DNA of 64,000 nucleotides. It comes from Nitrospira sp. Its GTDB lineage: Bacteria; Nitrospirota; Nitrospiria; Nitrospirales; Nitrospiraceae. The stretch spans positions 825,176-889,175 of the forward strand of contig SWDG01000006.1 of assembly GCA_005116965.1 (NCBI GenBank), written 5' to 3'. The translations under genes were made by a program, and so were the position numbers. The stretch's first letter is position 1; the number at the start of each line of letters is the position of its first letter. Positions 28,431 through 37,470 of the stretch are shown here, one piece after another. Below the pieces are notes generated by a model. That model searched no databases. It saw only the letters and a program-made list of their open reading frames with translations, and was not told the DNA's origin.

Positions 28431-29825
28431 ATGATGTCTGGTGGTTCCATGAAGCAACGGATATACGGCCTCGAGAACGAATACGGCCTCATTTTTTCCC
28501 CCAACGGTCGTATCTACCTTCCCATGGAAAAAGTCCTGGGGTACATCTTTGAAGGACTGATTCCCAACAGCTGGCCGTCGAACGCATTCTTGGTCAACGG
28601 GGCGCGATTCTATCAAGACACCGGCTGTCATCCCGAATATTCAACTCCAGAGTGCGACAACATCCTGGACCTCGTGATCCACGATAAAGCGGGGGAGCGA
28701 TTGTTGGAGGCCTGTTTGCCGGCTGCTGAAGAACGGCTCCGAGAGGAAGGGTTGTCCGGGGAAATCTATATTTTCAAGAATAATACGGATTCTCTTGGGA
28801 ATACCTACGGATGCCACGAGAATTTCCTCATGCGGCGCGATGTCGATTTTTGGAAAGTCACCGAACAATTGATTCCGTTTTTCGTGACCCGACAGGTGTT
28901 CAGCGGGGCGGGCAAAGTATTAAAAGTATCCGGCAAGCCGCAGTATTTCATCTCTCAGCGCGCGCAACATATTCATGAGAAGACGTCTTCGTCGACGACC
29001 TCTTCTCGGAGCATCATCAACACCCGCGACGAGCCCCATTCAGATGCCGAACGCTATCGGCGCCTCCATATCATCGTCGGCGATTCCAACATGTCGGAGT
29101 ACGCGACGTACCTCAAAGTGGGGACTGCTGCGCTTGTCTTGTCGATGATCGAAGACGGGTACACGGTTCATGGGTTGGAACTCGAAGATCCTGTCAAGGC
29201 GATTCGAGAGGTCTCGCGTGATCCGACCCTGAAGAAAAGGGTCAAGCTCGATGACGGTCGGCAGATGACCGCCATCGAGATTCAGCAGGTCTATCTCAAG
29301 CGGGCGAGAGAGTACCTGAATCAACAGGCGCATGAGGCTATCTTGGATGATGTGTACGATAAGTGGGAACGGATGCTCCAGCAGCTGGAGGAAGATCCGA
29401 TGCAACTCATCCATCAGGTCGATTGGGTCACGAAGAAACATCTGATCCAGTCTTACGTAGACAAGAAAAATTGCGGGTGGGACGACCCGAGGGTGCTCCT
29501 TATGGATTTACAGTTCCATGACGTGAAGCGAACAAGAGGGTTGTATTACCTGATGGAGTCTCGAGGGCTTATCGAACGGGTCGTCGAAGAGGAGGCGGTC
29601 CAGCGGGCGATGTCCACACCTCCACAGACGACAAGGGCCAAGGTTCGTGGAGATTTTATTCGGTTTGCACGGGCCAAGAATCGATCCTATACCGTCGATT
29701 GGACCTATCTGAAGCTGAACGGGTATTGGGAGGAAACGATTCTGTGTATGGACCCCTTCAGCGCGGTGAATCGACGGGTCGAGGAGCTGATTTCCCAGGT
29801 GTCCGGAGGACGGTTTTACCGATGA
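28431..29825 (+). CDS. pafA: Pup--protein ligase PafA
   Basis: IYGLENEYGLIFSPNGR, GCHPEYSTPECDN, FKNNTDSLGNTYGCHENFLMRR; start may be 28449. Confidence 0.95.
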   Translation: MMSGGSMKQRIYGLENEYGLIFSPNGRIYLPMEKVLGYIFEGLIPNSWPSNAFLVNGARFYQDTGCHPEYSTPECDNILDLVIHDKAGERLLEACLPAAEERLREEGLSGEIYIFKNNTDSLGNTYGCHENFLMRRDVDFWKVTEQLIPFFVTRQVFSGAGKVLKVSGKPQYFISQRAQHIHEKTSSSTTSSRSIINTRDEPHSDAERYRRLHIIVGDSNMSEYATYLKVGTAALVLSMIEDGYTVHGLELEDPVKAIREVSRDPTLKKRVKLDDGRQMTAIEIQQVYLKRAREYLNQQAHEAILDDVYDKWERMLQQLEEDPMQLIHQVDWVTKKHLIQSYVDKKNCGWDDPRVLLMDLQFHDVKRTRGLYYLMESRGLIERVVEEEAVQRAMSTPPQTTRAKVRGDFIRFARAKNRSYTVDWTYLKLNGYWEETILCMDPFSAVNRRVEELISQVSGGRFYR

Positions 29826-29850
29826 AGCCACTGTGTGCGTGGAATCATGG

Positions 29851-29877
29851 ACCAGGCGTGCTGTCAGCACGCCTGGT
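29851..29877. repeat. 27-bp perfect palindrome (13-bp arms, 1-nt centre)
   Basis: ACCAGGCGTGCTG-T-CAGCACGCCTGGT. Confidence 0.9.
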
Positions 29878-29958
29878 GCTCGGTAGGACGAGCCGGGAAT
29901 TCACGAACTGACCGTCGAGGCAGAATCTGGAGAGTCACGTCAGACGTTTCGCTATCAG

Positions 29959-30576
29959 GTGCTGGTCCAGAAAGAAAAATTCCATGTTGAGCATCTCACG
30001 CTGCCGAAAGACAAAGTCGATTTAGACGACAAGGCAGTGGCACGTTGGAAAGCCGAACAGGAGCAGGTGAAGACGGCACTGGCCACGGACTCTCAGGCCA
30101 AGTTGTGGCAACCGGGTTTTGTGGAACCGGTGAACGGCAGACGAACCGGGATCTTCGGCAGTGTCAGAATCATGAATGGGCAGCCACGGAATCCGCACAA
30201 TGGTGAAGACATCAGTGCGCCGCTCGGAGCGGATGTGTTGGCGACGAATGATGGCATTGTACGGCTCACTGTCGAGCATTTCTTCTCTGGGAAAGGCATC
30301 TTTGTCGACCACGGACTCGGCTTTTATTCGATGTACTTTCATCTATCCGAAGTCCTGGTCAAAGACGGAGAACCGGTGAAAGCCGGGCAAATTGTCGGAA
30401 AAGTTGGAGCAACCGGCCGGGCCACAGGTCCGCATCTCCACTGGGGCGTGAAACTCAATGGCGCGCGCGTGAATCCCTATGCCTTGCTGGATCTGCCGTT
30501 CAAGAGCGGGGAACAATCGGTGGTTCCAGTCTCAATTTCTGATCCTGGCTCCATGGTTGGTGCGCCAACGCCCTAG
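29959..30576 (+). CDS. M23-family metallopeptidase, apparently N-terminally truncated
   Basis: FGSVRIMNGQPRNPHNGEDISAPLGADVLATNDG, VDHGLGFYSMYFHLSEV, GATGRATGPHLHWGVKLNGARVNPYALL; no signal peptide and an in-frame TAG upstream of homologous-looking residues. Confidence 0.85.
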   Translation: MLVQKEKFHVEHLTLPKDKVDLDDKAVARWKAEQEQVKTALATDSQAKLWQPGFVEPVNGRRTGIFGSVRIMNGQPRNPHNGEDISAPLGADVLATNDGIVRLTVEHFFSGKGIFVDHGLGFYSMYFHLSEVLVKDGEPVKAGQIVGKVGATGRATGPHLHWGVKLNGARVNPYALLDLPFKSGEQSVVPVSISDPGSMVGAPTP

Positions 30577-30649
30577 GTTTGACCGGTTTCAGTTTCTATC
30601 TTCTCCATGATTTCTGGTTGACCTTATCTCTTCTGCAAGCATACCCTCA

Positions 30650-30943
30650 TTGCTGCGACTTAGGCCTGAGGCATTCCGCATGAGAACCTTCTTGTTCCTC
30701 TGCTCAGCGCTCTCTCTGCTACTCTCCGCGCACAAGTTTTCACTTGCCGAGCCTAGCGGGCAGTACAAGGGAGCCTTATTCTTTCTTTTGATGGGCATCC
30801 AGCTGCTCATCACTGGGGCACTCATTTCTGAGCATCAAGAAAGCCAAACACCTAAATCACCGCCGTCGGCAGGGAAGAAGGATGACAAAGAAGCTGGGGT
30901 AAGTAGGGTGAACGCTTCGAAGGAACAGGAGAAGGAGTCTTGA
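30650..30943 (+). CDS. Small membrane hypothetical protein
   Basis: Two hydrophobic segments and charged tail; may start at internal ATG (MRTFLFLCSALSLLL). Confidence 0.4.
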   Translation: MLRLRPEAFRMRTFLFLCSALSLLLSAHKFSLAEPSGQYKGALFFLLMGIQLLITGALISEHQESQTPKSPPSAGKKDDKEAGVSRVNASKEQEKES

Positions 30944-31143
30944 AGGAAGTGGTGTGTAAGACTAGAGCAGCTAGATGCTCCATCAGCTCTACGCCGGCTA
31001 ACTCACCCTCATTGTGCTCTCCAAAGCACCAGGGGCAAAAACCCTCGTAAATTCAAAAAAAGAGTCAGTATATTTCTCAATGGGTTAGACTTATCCTACG
31101 GCGGGTTCAAAAACAAGTGCTTTTGGTGATGAGAGCTTAGTAG

Positions 31144-32220
31144 ATGCTACCGAAACAGAATAGCGGCAGTCCTGATGAGGACAAGGAGCCTGACTCATCA
31201 AGCCCGCTTCATGACTTTTCACAGGTTCAGCGACAAGCTGAGGAAACCCTTCGGCGCTTCGCATATCTGATAAGTCCTACGCAGATTCACCTCGATGAAA
31301 AACACCGTCATATCGAGGAAACCTTTAAACGCCTTACCGTTCCGGCTGATCCAATTCGAAAGGCCATAATTGGGTATACAGAACACTATCGCAACATCGA
31401 ACAAGTCTGGACGAACAATCTATCGCGCCTTGCTGTTCAACAACGCCAAATCGAAGAAACGTTCAAACTATTGCAAGATCCAGCTGGTCCTATCGCATTA
31501 ACCTTTCGTCGATACACGAAAGAAGAAAATAGGGCGAGGGATTTTTTCAGTTCCGTACTTGCTCGCATTCCAGCAGATAGTTCTCTAGGCACTATTGCGG
31601 CAGCATCGTTAAAGGTCAATGTAATCTTAAGCGATATCAGCAATGTGCCCCTTGAAGTTACGCCTGACACCCAGATACCACTAGCTAAGAATTCGCTGCC
31701 GATTCAAGATGTCGCAGTTCGAATCGACGAGTTCATTTCGAATAGCCAGACCCTTTCCCAACTAACAAAGGGACAGCACAAATTAAGCGATGCTATAGAT
31801 TCAATTTCTGATGAGATTAAAAAGCAGAACTCTCCAATCCAAATTATCCTATTCCAGGTACTACTTGCTGTCCTGGTTGGCTATTTCATTAACCTTACGA
31901 CCCCCTCTGTCGATGAAGCCATCCATCGACAACTCAAAAAGAAAGAGATCGTAAAAAAATTACAGACAGAGGCTAACTCGCTAGGATTACAGGGCAAGGA
32001 TCTTCAGAGTCTTCGTGTGGTCATGGCAAGTTCTCTAAGGGCCCGAGAGACTCCAAGCAGAAGGTCCAAAACCATCGGAATTCTTTACCAAGGGCAAGTG
32101 GTAAAGCAAGTGACAAAGGGACGCGATTGGACACTCGTTGAGTTTTTGGATGGCGACACCACTCATAGAGGCTGGGCTTTCACTAGATACTTAATGCGTA
32201 TTGAGCTCAATTCTAGATAA
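31144..32220 (+). CDS. Hypothetical protein with one TM segment and C-terminal SH3-like domain
   Basis: IQIILFQVLLAVLVGYFINL (TM); SLRARETPSRRSKTIGILYQGQVVKQVTKGRDWTLVEF (bacterial SH3-like). Confidence 0.6.
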   Translation: MLPKQNSGSPDEDKEPDSSSPLHDFSQVQRQAEETLRRFAYLISPTQIHLDEKHRHIEETFKRLTVPADPIRKAIIGYTEHYRNIEQVWTNNLSRLAVQQRQIEETFKLLQDPAGPIALTFRRYTKEENRARDFFSSVLARIPADSSLGTIAAASLKVNVILSDISNVPLEVTPDTQIPLAKNSLPIQDVAVRIDEFISNSQTLSQLTKGQHKLSDAIDSISDEIKKQNSPIQIILFQVLLAVLVGYFINLTTPSVDEAIHRQLKKKEIVKKLQTEANSLGLQGKDLQSLRVVMASSLRARETPSRRSKTIGILYQGQVVKQVTKGRDWTLVEFLDGDTTHRGWAFTRYLMRIELNSR

Positions 32221-32358
32221 CGATGCTCTTATTCCTAGGCAGCGCCAGAAATAGTTGTTTTTGGATCATCTCAACAGTCGGCTTATGGCATCGAAAGATC
32301 AGCATGTTACCTCTCTCAGCCACGGGGTTTATGACGGGAAGGGTCAACAGGTGCCCCA

Positions 32359-33378
32359 GTGAATACTCCACATGACAAGCGGCGACCAATCGACAAATTA
32401 AGGGATGGAGCAGGCTCGTTCGAGATAAGAACGCCTGATGATGACAGCGCAATATCGGAGATTATTTCGACTGGCGACCGGCTGTTCGTCGTCAAAGGCA
32501 AGGGCGTCTACGAGGTCAAGCTCGCCGACGATGTAGATCCCAAGAGAACGAATATCAATGCGCCTAACACGATTCAAAAAGTTCTTTCCTACGGAGCGGA
32601 TGATCCTTGGATAGGCGCAGTTTTGTTGACAGGGCATCATCTACTTTTAAGCTCCTGTTCTCCGAGCAATGTTGACGGCAATTCAGCGTTCGGCCTAATG
32701 CTCAAAATTGCTGAGGAAATCGCGGGAGCCCACCAATTAGTGGGGAAATACCACGAGGCGGAAGGTGCAGCAACAAAGTCACTTGACCCAAAGATTCGAA
32801 AAGACCGCACCGTTGTTGTACCAGCCATCGGGAGTGTCGAATCAAGATGCAACGAGTTCCTACTGAGATCAGACCATGCGTTCCGAGAACTATTCAGGCT
32901 CGTCAAGATGTTCTATTCGGATGTCGGTTCTGGTGGGTGGGAAGGGCTAAAGAAGAAGATCGATGGAGGGTCGCGGGACATTGATAATTTCCCACAGTTC
33001 TTAGCTGAGACGGTTCCGTTCCTACAACTAATTCGCAATGCTCGGAATTGTGTTGAGCATCCAAGGCCAGAGCAAAGACTGGTCGTCGAAGATTTCAGCC
33101 TAGATCCAATGAATGTCGTACTCCCACCTATAGTCGAGATCATCCACCCAAGAACACCACTCAGTAGGGTGCCTATGAGTACGTTCTTTACCAAGACTCT
33201 CCAGCAAATCGTGCGCGTTGTGGAACTAATGGTGGTTTTTCTCTGCAACAGACATGTGATGTCGCCTGGAGGCTTTCCCGTCCAAGTAATCGAGTTCCCG
33301 CCAGAGCACCGAAAATCTGCACATGTCCGGTACGGATACGATACGGTAATTGGAGACCAAATCGTCCCAATGTCGTAG
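32359..33378 (+). CDS. Hypothetical protein with HEPN-like RNxxxH motif
   Basis: LIRNARNCVEHPRPEQR within a predicted helical region. Confidence 0.5.
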   Translation: MNTPHDKRRPIDKLRDGAGSFEIRTPDDDSAISEIISTGDRLFVVKGKGVYEVKLADDVDPKRTNINAPNTIQKVLSYGADDPWIGAVLLTGHHLLLSSCSPSNVDGNSAFGLMLKIAEEIAGAHQLVGKYHEAEGAATKSLDPKIRKDRTVVVPAIGSVESRCNEFLLRSDHAFRELFRLVKMFYSDVGSGGWEGLKKKIDGGSRDIDNFPQFLAETVPFLQLIRNARNCVEHPRPEQRLVVEDFSLDPMNVVLPPIVEIIHPRTPLSRVPMSTFFTKTLQQIVRVVELMVVFLCNRHVMSPGGFPVQVIEFPPEHRKSAHVRYGYDTVIGDQIVPMS

Positions 33379-33528
33379 CTTGAAGTTGGTGAGCATGAAA
33401 AGTCTAGAAGTGTTCGGTAAGATACACAACAATCGATTGCAGTGCACGCGCCTCACGCACCGAACCGGGGCTGCAGTCCACTCTGCGTTGGCCGCTGAAG
33501 CAAGACGTTAGATGGGGGAGAAGAGAAA

Positions 33529-34110
33529 ATGGATGCCTTTGAGGCTGTCGTCGCTGCAATACTTCAGCGACAGGGCTACTGGACTTTAACAAGCGTCAAG
33601 GTTGAGCTGACTAAAGAAGAGAAGCGCGCTATTGACCGTCACTCCTCGCCCCGATGGGAACTTGACGTCGTGGCGTATCGAGGGAAAGACAACGAAGTTC
33701 GCGTTGTCGAATGCAAATCCTTCCTAGACTCACCCGGAGTTGATTGCAGCGCATTTGACGGATCGAATAAAAAGGCAGAAAAACGATACAAGCTATTCTG
33801 TGAAGACACGCTTCGGAAGGTCGTATTCCGGCGGCTTGAGCAGCAGCTGGTCTCGGGTGGCTTCTGTGCAAAGAACCCGACCATTCGCCTTTGCCTAGCG
33901 GCTGGTAGGATTCGTGGGGACGAAAGCTGGTTGCAGACGCACTTCAAAAAGAAAGGGTGGCTTCTTCTTGGCCCGGAATGCATACGGCAAGAGCTGAAGA
34001 AACTTCGAGACGTTGGCTATGAGAACAGCGTAGCGGCAGTTGTCACAAAGCTGATAATGCGGGAGGGTAAGCCAGTACGAAATGAAGCGGGTATAGATGC
34101 CGATGTCTAA
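33529..34110 (+). CDS. Restriction-endonuclease-like (PD-(D/E)XK/Mrr-type) protein
   Basis: AFEAVVAAILQRQGYWT ... WELDVVAYRGKDNEVRVVECKSF matches a D-(x)n-ExK core. Confidence 0.6.
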   Translation: MDAFEAVVAAILQRQGYWTLTSVKVELTKEEKRAIDRHSSPRWELDVVAYRGKDNEVRVVECKSFLDSPGVDCSAFDGSNKKAEKRYKLFCEDTLRKVVFRRLEQQLVSGGFCAKNPTIRLCLAAGRIRGDESWLQTHFKKKGWLLLGPECIRQELKKLRDVGYENSVAAVVTKLIMREGKPVRNEAGIDADV

Positions 34111-34320
34111 CAACAAGTTCACCGCGCGCCGCCGCTTGGTGATCGAATAACATGACAATTGTGCTCATTTTGTGCTCAAGCCTACCTCACTCCATCCCAC
34201 TCAGGCCTATTCCAGCCAAAACCGCGGGTCGTATGGGTTTGTCCTCGTAGCATCGGGTCTTTAGGATATAGTTCGGATGGTTTGAAAAAGCCGATGGCAA
34301 TCAAGATTCTTGCGGCTCTC

Positions 34321-34470
34321 TCAATACACAATGGCCGGGCGCTTGCCCTTGATGATCAGCAGCAGCCGCTTAAATTGTAATGGCTTGTCGGGATCACGTG
34401 TATAGTGGCTGGGATCGTCTGAGATCTTGAGGTCCTGAAGGGGATCGACAGTTTCTGTCCGATGTGGGGA
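34321..34470 (-). pseudogene. C-terminal fragment of a paralog of ORF 35428..35796
   Basis: Minus-strand DDPSHYTRDPDKPLQFKRLLLIIKGKRPAIVY* vs intact EDPSHYTRDPDMPLQFKRLLLLVKGKRPGIVY*, with a 1-nt deletion upstream. Confidence 0.85.
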
Positions 34471-34618
34471 CGGCGGGGCACCGCAATCGGTTTCCAAGGA
34501 GTTTCATCGCCTCAGCTTCCAGTCTGCACGCCATCTATTGGGCAGTCCATTGTGCCTCCTCATGATGACCGTGTTGGGTTTTGTACAATCGAGCGTGACG
34601 TGCTATGAATGACACGTC

Positions 34619-35380
34619 ATGAAAGAGCTCCTGACCGCTATCGCCACAAAGAAAATGCAACTCGACGCGTTGCGTCCTATCTCACACGCGGCGTTGCGGG
34701 CTCTACAGAAATCTTATGATGTGGACTTGACCTATACGTCCAACGCCATTGAAGGCAACACGCTGACCTTGCGAGAGACGGCGGAGCTGATCGAGCATGG
34801 GATTACCGTTGGGGGAAAACCCTTGCGCGATCATCTTGAAGCAGTCGACCACTACGAGGCCGTCTTATGGATGCGTGAGCTCGCGGCTAAGACGACACCG
34901 ATTACTGAACACACAGTGTGCGAGTTGCATCGACGTATTGTGTCTCGCAGTCAGCCTGAGATCGGCGGGATGTACAGTACCCTTCCCCGGCGTATTGCTG
35001 GTTCCCCAGTTGTCTTTCCGAACGCGGTGAAAATTCACGAGCTGATGCGGACCTATGGCGAATGGATTTCGCAGGCGGCATCTGAACCGGCAACCAGCTT
35101 TGATGCCCATTACCGGCTTGTTGCCATTCACCCGTTTTCGGATGGCAACGGACGTACGGCCAGGCTTGTGATGAATGTCTTGCTCCTGCGTGGAGGGTAT
35201 CCACCAGTTGCGGTACGACCGGAAGACCGAAAAGCCTACCTCGACGCACTTGAGCACGCGTCGATGAGGGAAGATCTGACGCTCTTTCAGACTTTCATGC
35301 ACCAGAGACTGGACGCGACCCTAGTAGAGTATCTGAACGCCTTGCAAGAGCCACGGCCTCCGGGAAGCGAAGCGATCTGA
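34619..35380 (+). CDS. Fic family protein
   Basis: YTSNAIEGNTLTLRETAELIEHG (inhibitory-helix-like [S/T]xxxE[G/N]) and catalytic HPFSDGNGRTARL. Confidence 0.95.
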   Translation: MKELLTAIATKKMQLDALRPISHAALRALQKSYDVDLTYTSNAIEGNTLTLRETAELIEHGITVGGKPLRDHLEAVDHYEAVLWMRELAAKTTPITEHTVCELHRRIVSRSQPEIGGMYSTLPRRIAGSPVVFPNAVKIHELMRTYGEWISQAASEPATSFDAHYRLVAIHPFSDGNGRTARLVMNVLLLRGGYPPVAVRPEDRKAYLDALEHASMREDLTLFQTFMHQRLDATLVEYLNALQEPRPPGSEAI

Positions 35381-35427
35381 GCCTCGTGATAGTCAGTAGG
35401 ATATTGGGAAAGTCCTCCAGCTCTCTC

Positions 35428-35796
35428 TCAATACACAATCCCCGGACGTTTGCCTTTGACGAGCAACAGCAGCCGTTTAAATTGTAACGGCATGTCCGGA
35501 TCGCGCGTGTAGTGGCTGGGATCTTCTGCGATCTCGATCTCACTGAGCGGGATCGACAGTTTCTGCCGGAGGTGAGGCACGGTGGTTTCTAACGCCACAT
35601 CCACTAACTGCTCGGTGCAGGCGATCACCTCGCTGTTGATATCGCGTTGATCGTCGAACTGCACAGTGATCCGTTCTTCAGGGTTGATCCATGGTGTGAT
35701 GAGGGCCAGCTTATCTGCACGACTCATGGGGGAAGGATTGTCCATCACGGGGCCATTAGTTTTATGTCGTGACTCGGGATAGCTCAGCAGCTTCAA
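35428..35796 (-). CDS. Hypothetical protein (intact paralog of the 34321-34470 fragment)
   Basis: 122-aa ORF with homologous remnant about 1.1 kb away. Confidence 0.6.
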   Translation of the reverse strand: MKLLSYPESRHKTNGPVMDNPSPMSRADKLALITPWINPEERITVQFDDQRDINSEVIACTEQLVDVALETTVPHLRQKLSIPLSEIEIAEDPSHYTRDPDMPLQFKRLLLLVKGKRPGIVY

Positions 35797-36012
35797 ACGT
35801 CATTTCTTCTATCACAGGTCATGCGCGAACTGCTTCTCAAATCGTCGTGCTACGGAGGCGCAGGTTCATGAATTGTAGTGACAGTGCGAAACCAACTCTC
35901 CAAGCCAAGGTTTTGCCATTCATTGATATTTAGAGGTAACGATATAGAATGAGAGTTTGCGGGCTCGAGATCAGGCCTTGAAGTTGGCCCGTGAAAATAT
36001 CTTTAGAAAGCC

Positions 36013-36711
36013 ATGATGCGTCAACTACGTCTGATTTGCCTCATGTTCCTATTTGCATCGATGAATGCCTGTATAATTGCGAATTACCAAATAACTGCTC
36101 AAGAGTCTTCTGAGAAAAGGGCTATTGGGGGTTCGAAGGGTGACGAGGCTCTGCAAGTTGTGATTCCCGGGTACCACATCTTTGAAACGCGTTGTCGCAG
36201 TGGTAGAGGAGGAGGGGGATGGATAGGTCTGATTGGCGGTATTGTAGCCAGGTCTTGTGAAGAGTCCCGCGATTTTATCGGGACTCAGATGTATGATGGT
36301 GTGTCAGTGGCCCTCAGTGACATGCCGTTGGGAAGGCCCGTTGAGTTTATTGCGCACATTCGGTCACAAGGATTGGTGTGCGTCGTCACTGTGAATAAGC
36401 AAATCAACGACGATATTTCCTACAGTGAGCTTCTCAGTCTGGCGACCTTGCTCACCATTCCTGCTTACACGACGCACAAGTATGTTCTTAGTTATTCTGT
36501 ACTCTTTGATTTTAAAACGGTTAAGGAGTACGAGTACCACATTACAGAGAAAGCCATTTTTGGCTGGGGTGCATGGCTACTGTTTCCTGTAATGTATCCG
36601 TTTTGGGACGAGATCAAGTTCAACGTAACTGAGTATGGACCGCGCGCCAGTGTCGTTAGAGAAACTACGAAGAGGTTTCTGCGTGAGGCTCATCGAGATG
36701 GGATTTTGTAG
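36013..36711 (+). CDS. Putative lipoprotein
   Basis: MMRQLRLICLMFLFASMNAC signal and lipobox-like Cys. Confidence 0.55.
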   Translation: MMRQLRLICLMFLFASMNACIIANYQITAQESSEKRAIGGSKGDEALQVVIPGYHIFETRCRSGRGGGGWIGLIGGIVARSCEESRDFIGTQMYDGVSVALSDMPLGRPVEFIAHIRSQGLVCVVTVNKQINDDISYSELLSLATLLTIPAYTTHKYVLSYSVLFDFKTVKEYEYHITEKAIFGWGAWLLFPVMYPFWDEIKFNVTEYGPRASVVRETTKRFLREAHRDGIL

Positions 36712-36769
36712 ATAACTTCCATGAGTTCACTTAGCGGGATGGACAGTTCTGTTGGTGGGTACCCGTCTG

Positions 36770-37144
36770 TTAGTTCGCCGAGCTGCCCAATCCTCCCATC
36801 AACGGCATCAAGCTATCCTCGCTTGGCCCTTTGCCCTGCTTTGACGCCTCGCTGATTTCCGACAACAACCCATCTGCTACTGGATTCAGTTGTTTTAACT
36901 TCTCGGCTAATTTGCCAGACAGCATGCCGTTCTGAACATCCTCCTCCGTGAGTTTTCCCTCTTTGAGGCCCTGTTGAAGGATCTGTGCTAAGGAGCGCAC
37001 CTTTGCCAGGACGTCGGGGGGCATGCCGTTCAGGAGACTGGCTGCGTCCGGTTGGCCACTCCCAAGTTGGGCATAGGCTGGCATGGTCAACGAAAGCAAA
37101 AGCCCACAGAGAACGATCATCAGTTTTCCGGTCAAACCCATCAT
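36770..37144 (-). CDS. Secreted hypothetical protein
   Basis: MMGLTGKLMIVLCGLLLSLTMPAYAQ signal peptide; GGAGG upstream of this start. Confidence 0.6.
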   Translation of the reverse strand: MMGLTGKLMIVLCGLLLSLTMPAYAQLGSGQPDAASLLNGMPPDVLAKVRSLAQILQQGLKEGKLTEEDVQNGMLSGKLAEKLKQLNPVADGLLSEISEASKQGKGPSEDSLMPLMGGLGSSAN

Positions 37145-37470
37145 AGCCTCCTCTGTGTTGACCCTCTGAATCAAGTCTCACATCAACTCGATTCACTGCA
37201 GGATGCCTGCCAGCTTCGGTGGAAGGAGAAAAGATGTTGTCGTGCAAAGGTAGAGGAGGAAGAACTTCACAATGTCAGGCAGCACTGACCTCTATGTATT
37301 GAGAAAATGGAGAACTTCGCTAACCACTTGTCTATGCATGACATTCTCGATCATCTGAAATTGATAGTGGATGGGAGCCCTGATGTTCGGATGTGCGAAG
37401 GAGAGGGAGTGGACGAAACAGTGTACTCGGTCTGCGGGATTGTTCAAAAATGGGACTTGGCGTGGATTAT

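Noticed and set aside
27585-28631. 348-aa minus-strand ORF across prcA/pafA start
   Set aside because: Antisense to well-supported prcB/prcA/pafA reading frames; composition typical of shadow ORFs.
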